From assembly GCA_030267965.1 (NCBI GenBank), contig BRYA01000461.1:1-21623 (forward strand): a stretch of 21,623 nt of DNA, written 5' to 3'. The first letter of the stretch is position 1. The number at the start of each line of letters is the position of its first letter. Position numbers and translations under genes: made by a program. This document shows positions 1 to 8,556 of the stretch, one piece after another. The DNA comes from Triparma columacea. Lineage: Eukaryota > Sar > Bolidophyceae > Parmales > Triparmaceae. The notes under the pieces were generated by a model. It had not been told where the DNA came from and made no database searches. It was given only the letters and a program-made list of their open reading frames with translations.

Positions 1-70
1 TAACCCTAACCCTAACCCTAACCCTAACCCTAACCCTAACCCTAACCCTAACCCTAACCCTAACCCTAAC
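1..70. repeat. Telomeric repeat array (CCCTAA)n
   Basis: Eleven perfect TAACCC units followed by a partial TAAC. This is the C-rich strand, 5' to 3' into the chromosome, so position 1 is a natural left chromosome end with TTAGGG-type telomeres. No variant unit is seen. The array may be longer than what is assembled here. Confidence 0.98.
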
Positions 71-600
71 ATCAACTACAATTCTATCATACTCACAAAC
101 CACTATAACACTTCCACATACTTTTCAAAACTCCATCAACATCTACTACACTTCCATTATACTCACAATTCACTACTCTCACCCTTTTCTTCTTCTTTCT
201 CCTCTCCACAACTACACTCGCCCTCCTTTTATTCATCCCCTTACACATCTACCAAATTTCCATTATACTCACAAACAACTAAAACATTTTCTACTCTCCA
301 AAATTCCATACACATCTACTTCACTTCCATTATACTCACAAACCACTATAACAACTCAACAATTCTTCAAAACTCTATACATATTCATAACACTACCACA
401 ACACTCACAAACCACTATTACACTACCACAACTCTCCAAAATTTTATACATCTACTTAACATACACAATACTCACAAACCACTTTAACACTCCCTTTTTT
501 CTCTTCTACATTATCCTAAATATTAACAACAACTATAAAATTTTCACCACACATTTGCTTCACTCCACAAAACCCACAAACGACTTTAAAACTGCCACAG
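71..600. repeat. G-depleted subtelomere with degenerate ~68-bp repeats
   Basis: No gene is seen here. A core ACTCACAAACCACTATAACA recurs with mismatches near 91, 161, 267, 334, 403, 470 and, weakly, 572. The spacings are 70, 106, 67, 69, 67 and 102, so the base period is about 68 bp with two longer intervals. Preceding each core is often CTTCCATTAT. The top strand is almost free of G: within 1-556 the only G is at 220; the next is at 557. Gene-like base composition returns at about 680. The region also covers the presumed 3' UTR and transcript end of the minus-strand gene stopping at 690. Confidence 0.8.
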
Positions 601-689
601 TCCTCAATATATGCCTAAAACACTTTCAAAATATTCCCAACAATAACAAATCAAATCTATTTCTCCTACAAATGTTGCTGCCCTCTTAG

Positions 690-3600
690 TTACTCCCCAT
701 CCTCATCCTCATCTTCCATCGGAACAACACTGCTTACTTTAGCCTTCCCACCTCCTACCCCTATAATAAGTCCACCATCGACATCTCCAACACTTGCTCT
801 CCTAATACTTGCTCTCAAAGCAACTGCTAGACCACCCTCAGCTTCAGCATCAACACTTGCTCTCCTCACACTCTCTCTCCTTCTAGCATCTCCATCTGCT
901 GGAATGAACTCAACTGGTACCCTAGCTTTCAATACATCAGTAAACCATTCTGGTCGCCCCTCTTCCCATTGATCCCAATTTAGCTCAACCCATTTCTTAA
1001 TTTCTCCTTCAATTGAAACCCAGTGATGCCTTGATATTCTGAAGACTTTAAACTTTGTTGCATCGTTTTCTCCTTCAAGGAAACTTGCCATTGAATAGTC
1101 CTTTCCTCTCTTCATGCTCCAAAAGGTGTGCAAGTACTTACTCTCAATGTTCAAGAAGAAGACAGCAAAGCATAGGGTAGTTATAAGTATGATATACTTC
1201 ACAATTGATGATGCAATATCAATAGCTCTCTCATCAACATAAGGTGAAGCTACATATATTGACACTGGCAGGCTTCCTATTGTCAACAGAAGACCAAACA
1301 ACCAATAGGCTCCCCCAACTTCATTAGGATGTCTAAAATGCACAATTGAAGTGAAGTCTACAATGATCTTTGCCATCACTCTGACTAAAATACTACCAAC
1401 AATCTCTGCCTTACCCCCTAATGGTAACCAATGCCAGAAGTCTCCCCTCAATATCTTAACCAACAAGAACAAACCAAGGTCGGTTCCAATGTAGAGAAAA
1501 GCCCAACTACCTCCCAACAGCCCCAGAAGAATTATTGTCATGCACCTTATTAGAAGCATTCCTGCAGTGACCAGCAACATGGACACAAATACTACCGTTC
1601 TCTTGCTTGCTTTTGCTGGTATGTACCCATAGAAGTCAGGTGCCTTTTCTCTCCTAGCAGGGTCAGTGTCCCAGTCATAACTAATTGTTGCAGAGGCAAA
1701 GCCTGTTGTAAATGCTGACACTGCAACTGAAAGCCATGCTGAAGTTCCAACATCTTTGTCACTTGTTGCTATAGCCATAAGTTGGATGATGACTCCAGGG
1801 ATTGCCTCAGCAAACATCTCAATAGATTTCATTTGTGTCATCTCAAACATTGGGTCAGTTGCAGCCCCAACCTCTTGCTTTGCTCCAGTTGCTACCTTGT
1901 ATGCATCAACTGCAGGCTTGTACCCAAGCAAGATTGGAATCCACTCCCACAATACCCTCTTCATCCCCAACTTCCTATTCTGTCCCCAAACAATGAGCAT
2001 CTGAAGCCCAATTGACACTACCAAACTTGCCAAAGAAGCCTTAAAGTATCCATGCTTCTTATCTTTCCGAAACATGTACGTCACATACATGTCAGTCAGC
2101 AAATCAGTTATGCTTGTCACAGCACCAACAGTTACCCTTGCCTTCAAGCCAATCTTAGAGTTCTTAAATAGATTCACAGCAATTGTCTCAATCATTGGCC
2201 TAAACCATTTGTATTCTCTCATTACTTCTTGTACTTCAGTGTATTGATGGGCCCACTCGTCCACAGCATGCTTTGCCGTCAGCGTTTGCATTGTAATCAT
2301 CTTCAGTGCACTTCCAATCTCCAAGCCTCTTGCTTCCTCCAAGCTCCCAACTTCTCCTTCATGTGTTGCGCGTCGCCTCAGCTTGTTTCTGACGATGGCG
2401 CACAACATTGTTTTGACAAACCTGTTTTGCTTCTCGAGCTCTTTCATTGCCCTATTTCTTCCCATGAACTCATTTACTACCTCGTCCTTACTACCTCCAA
2501 CTTTCATCTCCTTGACTCTTAACATCAACTGATCTCCAAACCTCCTGCCATCCTCTTCGTTGGCTTCTGAGCTGCTTAAAAGGTTTTGGAAGTAGATGGC
2601 AGCATGACTACCAACAAAACAGCGCGTTTTAGCACTGTTATTTGCAGCAGCCTTTGTGATCTCCTTTCCCAGCTCCAGCCTTGTGACAATATTTATCTTG
2701 GTCTCCTTTTTACCAACCCTGCAAAATCTTACTGCAAAATCTTCTCTTGCTAGAGACTGCAACCCTCTCTCTTTGATTGCTTCACTCATGATAACAAGAG
2801 TGCTCTTATCTGCTCTATACAAACGCATCTTTGAGACAAAGTTCACATTGAAGCTCTGCAACGTTGTTTTGATGCACTCCTTTGCTTTGACCTCTAGATC
2901 AAAGTCGTTACCTACCTTTGCAGATTCCCTCACTAAGCCCTCAGTCTGAAGCCTGTCCACATCCCAAAAGTATGCTGCTGCCTCCTCAAAGCCTGTCCTC
3001 AAGGTAACCGAGATCATTCCCCAGCTTTTTCCTCCCTCCTCTGCTCCCACAGTTGGATGAATCGTGTCAAACAGTGGTAAGAGTTTTGTGTCGCCCACCA
3101 CCTTAAGATCTTTCATACTCTTGACAATCTTCCTCCTTCTTGGGGCATCAATCTCAGTTGTCTTGTCGAATTTCTTGCGAAGTGAAATCATGTTGCTTGC
3201 AAACCCGACAGTTAAGCGGTTCATGATGAAAGTTGGGACAGCTCCTCCAATGTCTACTTTACCAACAATTGATACACGGGTTTGATGGCAGCCCCCAGTG
3301 TTTGGGAGCTCTTCGAACTTCCATGATAATGTGGCTGATGCCTGGACAATGTTGAAACGTAAAGGGTATTCTTTGTTGAGCCTATCAGTGTCTTCGTAAA
3401 CAGTCCAGCAGACCTTTCCGTCCTCATTATTCTGCCAAATACCGAAGTTCCTCAACTCCCTCTCAGACATTCCTTGTACTCCAATACTTCTTCTGTTTAA
3501 GTAGAGCTGTGAGTGGTTGTTGATCTTCTTTGCTACAATTGCTTTATACTTCTTCCCGATCATTCTCTTCTTCTCTCTGGAATCTTTTATAAACTCGTAT

Positions 3601-6600
3601 GCAACGCACTCTTCCACACTTGCATCAACGACAGTCTCACACATGCCAATGGCAAGACTTTCATTGTCAAGATGGACAGTTTTCAACTCCACCCTCTTGT
3701 CTAAAGTCTCAAGCACCTTAAACTTCTTACTCTCCTTGCACCTCTCATAGAACTCCTGCCCTTTCCTGATTGCCTTTTCCTCCTCTTCTGTGTAAGTTTG
3801 CTGCTCATTTTTTATAACTTTGGCAAGCAACTCTCGTGTAATCGAGTCCTTTTCTTCATCAGTTTTTGCAAACTTGTTCCTGATGTCAACAATGTTCTTT
3901 GAATAATTAGATGACAAGTAGTTCATTACAAATGATGGCACAGAACTCTTGATATCAATCCTGGAGGCAAATGTGACGTGACACTGAGGGGTTCCCTTAT
4001 CAGTTGGTAGCGATTCAAACAGCCATGTTGATGTTGCAGATGCAAGAACAGTCCCAGAGGTCAATGGGAAGTCGTTATCCAACAGGTTGGTGTCTTTGTA
4101 CACTATCCAGCATTTTGTTCCTCCCTTCTCTGTCTGCCAGCATACAATTAGCCTCCACTCCCTAAGTGAAAGTCCTTGTCCAAGCTTTCTTCTGTTAAAA
4201 TAAAGCTGTGAATGCCCATTAAGCTTCTTTGTTTCGATTGCCTTGTACTGCTTTCCAAGCTTGGCCTTTCTCTCCCTTGAATCCTTTATGAACTCGTATG
4301 CAACACACTCTGCAAGTGAAGCGTCTACAACTGTCTCAGCCATGCCTGTCATAAGGCTTTCACCCTCGAGGTGCACACCTCTCATTTTCACCTTGGGATC
4401 TGGACTCTTCACATCTTTGAAGGTCTTGCTTGCCTTGCATTTCATGTAGAATTCCTTGCCCTCCATGATTGCCTCCTCCTCCTCATCGGTATAATTTTGT
4501 GGCTCGTTCTTTATTATATTTGCGAGGGCCATGAGCGCCTCCTTGTCAATCTCGTCATCGTTCATGATTTTAGGGTGTTCTTTTGACACACCGTCCTGGG
4601 TAGTGCCTCCGGATGTAGTCAGCCCCTTCTCTCCACTTCCCTGAGGCTCAACATGCCCGATCTCAATGTCGTCGTCCATGTCGTGTACGATATCCTCTTC
4701 TTCGTCGAGCCCCCCGTTGCCGTAAACTTCAGTAAGAACTCGCTCGTAGTCCTCTGAGTCTGATGTAGAAGGAGCTTTTGTAAGGGCTGCAGTACCAATC
4801 TCTTCTGCAGCAGCCCTGAGCGCATCGTTCTCCTTCATCAACTTGTCGTTGAGAACTTTGAGGTTCTTAATCTCAATGAGGTGTTCAGCCGTTTCGGCGG
4901 CGACCCTTACCGCGGATGCCTTGAGTTCAGCAATTTCTATCCCTCGAGCATTGAGGAGGTTCGCTAATCTTTCGATTTCCTCCTCCGTCTTTGCAACGTT
5001 TACAAAGCTGTCAGGATTCATTGGTACGGTCGAAGCGGCGGTCGTACGGCCGGCGGACGGCGGCACGGCACTAACATTATTACTGTCTGCGACTAGACCG
5101 ACGGCGTCCTCATTACCATTTTCAGAGTCTGTGGTAGTGGAGATTATGGCGTTTGTTAGACAAAATGAAAAAGAATTCCACGCAAGTCCCTCGATGCCGC
5201 ATGCGGTCTCCCATGCGGTCGCCGCAGACGGAACCCACGCGGTCGCCGGGGACGGATCCCATGAGGTCGCCGGAGACGGATCCCATGCGGCTGCCGCCCG
5301 TCAAGCTTGGCGCCGAGGGCCAGGCCCTCCGCAAACGGCCCCGCGCGTTCCGCACGCAGGCAGTGAGAAAAAACTACAAAGTTTCAACGCGCCCTCCTGT
5401 GACTCTCCCGCTCTCCCCTAGAGTATTAAATTGTGTTTTTCCTTTCCCCGCTCTCAACGCACAACTCACCTTGTTCCGCGTCCTCGTGGCGGTTTTTGAA
5501 GTCTGCGGCAATGGCGATGATGGTATTTGTTAGTCAACATGAAAAGATTTCCATGCGTGCTCATCGTTTCTGTGTAGCATATCAAGCGCCCCACGCGGTC
5601 GCCGCAGAAGCATCCCATGCGGTCGCCGCAGACGGAACCTACGCGGTCGCCGGGGACGGATCCCATGCGGTCGCCGGAGACGGATCCCATGCGGTCGCCA
5701 CACCGGCGCGCGTTTCTGTGTAGAATATCAAGGGTCTCCCCCCCTACGACCCCCTGAAACGAACTTACCTCGGTCTCGTCCAGCGTCCTCCTGAGAGCTT
5801 TTAGATTTAGCGACTGCAAGGGGGACAACGTTGTTGCAAAAGTGAGAACAAACTACAAAGTTTCAACGCGCCCTCCCGCGACTCTCCCGCTCTCCCCTAG
5901 AGTATTAAAATGTATTTTTCTTATCCGGCTCTCAACGCACAACTCACCTCGTCCGGCGTCCTCGTGAGACATTTCAGTTGCTGCAGAGGAAACGACCAAG
6001 GGGGGGAAAGTGAGCAAAAGTGGAAAGCTTCATCTTGTCCTCCCACACATCTCCTGCCCTCTCCTAAAGTATAAGGATATTCTTTTTCTCCTCGAGCGCT
6101 CGACGCTCACTCACCTCGTCTGGCTTCCCCATGATCATTTTCAGATTCTGCGGGTGTGGAAATGTTGTTGTTTTTTCAGCTTTTTTTAATCATTTCAACA
6201 GGCTTCCCTACGACCTATCTTTTTCTCACTGCGCTACCAAATTTGCAACCTTCTCATCTGACCCCCTACGCAAACTCACCTCGTCCGACGTCTCCATGGA
6301 GTCTATCAATATCAGCAGCTGCCCCAAGGTTGACAGCATAGTCATTTGCCTTAACAACGTCAGCGGCAGTTTCGTGGCCTTCGGTTGCCTCAGCATCCCC
6401 AACAATAGCAGACTGATCCGCGGCGGAATCAGCGGCGGCCGCAAGGAGGACAGCAAGGTCAGTTGCAGCACTGACAATGTCAGCGGTTGTGCCATCGTGC
6501 GCAGTGCCCTTGACAAAGGCAACAAGGTCGTTTGCTGCCGATGCTGTAGATGCAAGATCGGCAGTATGTTGAGCTCGTGTTGCCCTTAAGTTGGCCTTCA

Positions 6601-6664
6601 ATCCGGCTATCTCCTTGTCCCTCTGCTTCAGGAGGATGGTGAAATCCATCTCACTGTCCGCCAT
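690..6664 (-). CDS. START-repeat multi-pass membrane protein, XK-related-like, with microexon array
   Basis: Six exons fit one frame: 6664-6280, 6147-6115, 5980-5948, 5813-5769, 5502-5470 and 5128-690. All introns are GT-AG and phase 1 (132, 134, 134, 266, 341 bp). The product is 1655 aa. It starts MADSEMDFTILLKQRDKEIA, an Ala-rich probable coiled coil, and continues through acidic linkers. Two similar START-like (lipid-binding) domains lie at about 425-595 and 655-830, each with an ETVVDAS..EC.AYEFIKDSRE block; a more divergent third follows at about 857-1030. Residues about 1170-1505 hold eight or nine hydrophobic segments including EMFAEAIPGVIIQLM, which resembles the E..PQ..LQ motif of XK-related scramblases (inference). 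The tail has RRESVRRAS and RASIRRAS, basophilic-kinase-type sites, and an acidic end. The body is more AT-rich than other genes here. An alternative model starting at the ATG at 5021 would lose the N-terminus. Function is unproven; a lipid-sensing or lipid-moving membrane protein is plausible. Confidence 0.82.
5203..5298. repeat. 24-bp intronic minisatellite, array A
   Basis: Copies of a GCGGTCGCCG-led 24-bp unit start at 5215, 5239, 5263 and 5287, with a partial one near 5203. It lies inside intron 5 of the minus-strand START gene. Unit variants appear in the same order as in the second array (GCAGACGGAAC, then GGGGACGGATC, then GGAGACGGATC), so the two arrays are copies of one block rather than independent expansions. 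Confidence 0.9.
5565..5732. repeat. 24-bp intronic minisatellite, array B, with 22-bp direct flanks
   Basis: Five 24-bp units start at 5595, 5619, 5643, 5667 and 5691 within intron 4. The array is bracketed by a 22-bp direct repeat (5565-5586 and 5711-5732, beginning CGTTTCTGTGTAG, one mismatch), 146 bp apart. The excess length accounts for most of the difference between this intron (266 bp) and its 134-bp relatives. Read in the bottom strand it would encode an 8-residue GDRMGSVS-like repeat, but it sits between splice sites. Confidence 0.88.
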
Positions 6665-7392
6665 CAGCCTGAGAAAGCGTGAGGGGCAAACACGACGAAG
6701 ATGTTGAGTGAGCTGCTACGAATAATATTTTCGCACATACGTCGCCGCTGCTGCTGCAATATTCTTTTAGTTGCTCAGGAGTCCAAATCCCCAAGGCTTG
6801 GGCCAAGCTGTTGTGTCCTCCTTCCTAACCCTTCCCCCCCGCGTATCCTCCCTCCCCAACGATCTCTCCTCCGCCCAGGCCTTCTATACAATCCTCACCT
6901 TGTTTCGTCCCTATCCACTCCACTTCTTCAAAAGTGTCTCAAGTCCCTGTTCCAACGACACTCTCGAGAATCACCTGCCCTGCTCCAAAGCTCTCACAGT
7001 CACACAGGCGATCCAAATGCGTTTAGGTGCGAATTATTAAGTTAAGGGTAACAGCCAGTGCGAAGAAGAATGTAATTATAACTTGCCAAGCACTTGCCAA
7101 GCCAATAAAAATATGGTTCCTCAAACCCTCCCATCTTCTCTCTCTCACACCCTGTTCCTTGTTGATCCCTAATAGAGCACCCAGCACCCCCCAAAGAAAC
7201 GTCGTTACGACAAGTTGTCGACAATCACCATGGCAAAAACCCCGCCGACAAGACAACCGTCGTCGGCCACGTGTGCCTGCAATAATAACAATAAGTCATC
7301 GAAAATCGTATTTAGCAAAATAGGGTTAAGATTAAATGTCCTCCCACGCAGTTTTCTCTATTACAAGGCCAGTGCTGAACATCCTCGCCTGC
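6665..7392. other. Intergenic: 5' flank of START gene and 3' flank of C39-like gene
   Basis: No convincing gene. The part near 6665-6760 should hold the promoter and 5' UTR of the minus-strand gene starting at 6664; the part near 7392 should hold the 3' UTR of the gene ending at 7393. On the minus strand a 77-codon frame (7256-7023) has two hydrophobic stretches and is preceded by an acceptor-like TTATTGTTATTATTGCAG near 7280, so it may be an exon relic of a membrane protein. I could not join it to a gene, so it is not called as coding. Confidence 0.5.
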
Positions 7393-8439
7393 TCACACCT
7401 TTACCACTCTGTAATAGGTTGCACTGTCGCTCATGAAGCTCTTGTCGTCGATGTAAACGTAGGTGTCCTCTTGCGCCTCGAACGTGATCTTCTTGTACTC
7501 ATCAGCATAAGTCATGGCTTCCTTGACGGAGTCCCACCTGTAGATGTCGTAAGTCGCTCCGACCTCCAGGCCAGTTGCGGTTAGAGTTCCCTGGATCTCG
7601 TCGGGATCCTCTCCGCTCCTAGTGTCGGGCTCACTCAACCAAGGGTCAATCTTAAGGCTAGCTTGCACGTAATCCTTCTCGTCGTTGAAGCCCTGGATTG
7701 CCCACCCAAATCCCCACGGATTCGATATACAGTAGTCGTAGTCACCGCAGTCCGCCTTCTCCCCCTCTCCTCCCCAAGTGCCCGCAATTGTCGAGGCCTG
7801 CCTGTGTACTGTGTTGACTCCTCCATCGGTGTAGTGAAGGATAACGTCATCGGCATATACCTTTGTGTCGTTGAGGGGGTGGTTACTCTGGATGCCAATG
7901 ACGGGCTCCACGTGTCCGTACATGCCAGCGGGAGGAGTGAGATCATAGATAGGGTACGACTGCCCGCTCCAGAGGATCATCCATGCCACAGCGTTTCCCT
8001 GGGTTAGGTGTCCCTTGAGCCAACTCAAATAAGCCTCTGTCTGAGGCGTCGGAAGCCCCTCGAAGTCGAAACCGTCGTAGTCCAGCTTGAGGTTCGTCCA
8101 GGCCTCATCAATATTACACGAGAGGATCTCGTTGTCGTTTCCTCCGCAAGGGCTGGTTGCATCACGGACCTGCTGCTGAGAGATCCAAGCTCCCTTGGAC
8201 AGCACAGCCCTCTGCGTAGCCCAGCTACCACAGTAGCCGCCGGCATCATTCCACTGGTATCCGGGTTGTGATTGGGAAATGCGCTCGTAAGGCAGGCCTT
8301 CGTCAACACAAAGACCTCCTTCGCACATGGAGCTCTCAGAAACACCCTCTGGCATGACCATCTTTGATCCGCCCTCGTTTGTAGTAGAGGCAACAGACGC
8401 GGATGCCAAAAGGAGGGAAGCGGCAATTGTATAACGCAT
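7393..8439 (-). CDS. Secreted papain/C39-like fold protein
   Basis: A single exon of 348 aa. It begins MRYTIAASLLLASASVAS, a clear signal peptide, so the product is probably secreted or vacuolar. After a short Cys-containing propeptide-like region comes QWNDAGGYCGSWATQRA with Cys70, then YGHVEPVIG with His176, then ISNPWGFGW with Asn240. The order Cys-His-Asn with Gln/Asn just before the Cys matches papain-like and peptidase C39-like folds; enzymatic activity is inferred, not shown. The C-terminal third (about 265-348) looks like a beta-rich domain with a YDIYRWDS stretch. The start has A at -3. Only 117 bp separate it from the stop of the upstream minus-strand gene, so its promoter must overlap that gene's 3' end. 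No intron signals are needed. It could be a non-catalytic lectin-like relative. Confidence 0.78.
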   Translation of the reverse strand: MRYTIAASLLLASASVASTTNEGGSKMVMPEGVSESSMCEGGLCVDEGLPYERISQSQPGYQWNDAGGYCGSWATQRAVLSKGAWISQQQVRDATSPCGGNDNEILSCNIDEAWTNLKLDYDGFDFEGLPTPQTEAYLSWLKGHLTQGNAVAWMILWSGQSYPIYDLTPPAGMYGHVEPVIGIQSNHPLNDTKVYADDVILHYTDGGVNTVHRQASTIAGTWGGEGEKADCGDYDYCISNPWGFGWAIQGFNDEKDYVQASLKIDPWLSEPDTRSGEDPDEIQGTLTATGLEVGATYDIYRWDSVKEAMTYADEYKKITFEAQEDTYVYIDDKSFMSDSATYYRVVKV

Positions 8440-8556
8440 TGTGTTTGGGGTGAAGAATTTTTGATTTGATCCTATTATTTCTGTCGAGCGAGAAGTATGA
8501 AGTCCAAGTTTTCAGAGAAATAGGCAATTTTATATGCAAAGACAAATAGGCACGGC

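Larger units (their letters stand above)
5129..6279 (-). repeat. Tandem duplication of microexon plus intron (167-bp unit)
   Basis: Microexons 2, 3 and 4 start at 6147, 5980 and 5813, exactly 167 bp apart twice. Exons 2, 3 and 5 are 33 nt and exon 4 is 45 nt; all are phase 1-1. Their introns are related: the tract around 5845-5947 (intron 3) is nearly identical to 5366-5469 (intron 5), and intron 2 (5981-6114) is a diverged version. Each ends in the same CTCACCTCGTC-type donor on the top strand. The last exon begins with one further copy, and the end of exon 1 also resembles the unit. Confidence 0.85.

Noticed and set aside
5022..5066. Start of the START gene at a GTG (5066)
   Set aside because: GTG starts are not expected in nuclear genes. 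The frame is open further upstream to an acceptor at 5129, and spliced exons up to an ATG at 6664 match in phase.
4843..5421. 192-codon plus-strand frame
   Set aside because: Antisense to the START gene and driven by the 24-bp repeat; no domain recognised.
5203..5732. CRISPR-like array
   Set aside because: The 24-bp units are contiguous without unique spacers and lie in eukaryotic introns; this is a minisatellite.
5466..5828. 120-codon minus-strand frame with GDRMGSVS repeats
   Set aside because: It reads through two microexons and intron 4 in a frame different from the one set by exons 1 and 6, and the repeat lies between good splice sites.
6701..7045. Plus-strand frames of 114 and 89 codons
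   Set aside because: Overlapping, low-complexity, no recognisable domain, and located in the presumed promoter of the gene at 6664.
7027..7323. 98-codon plus-strand frame
   Set aside because: No homology recognised and opposite to a more protein-like minus-strand frame; treated as intergenic.
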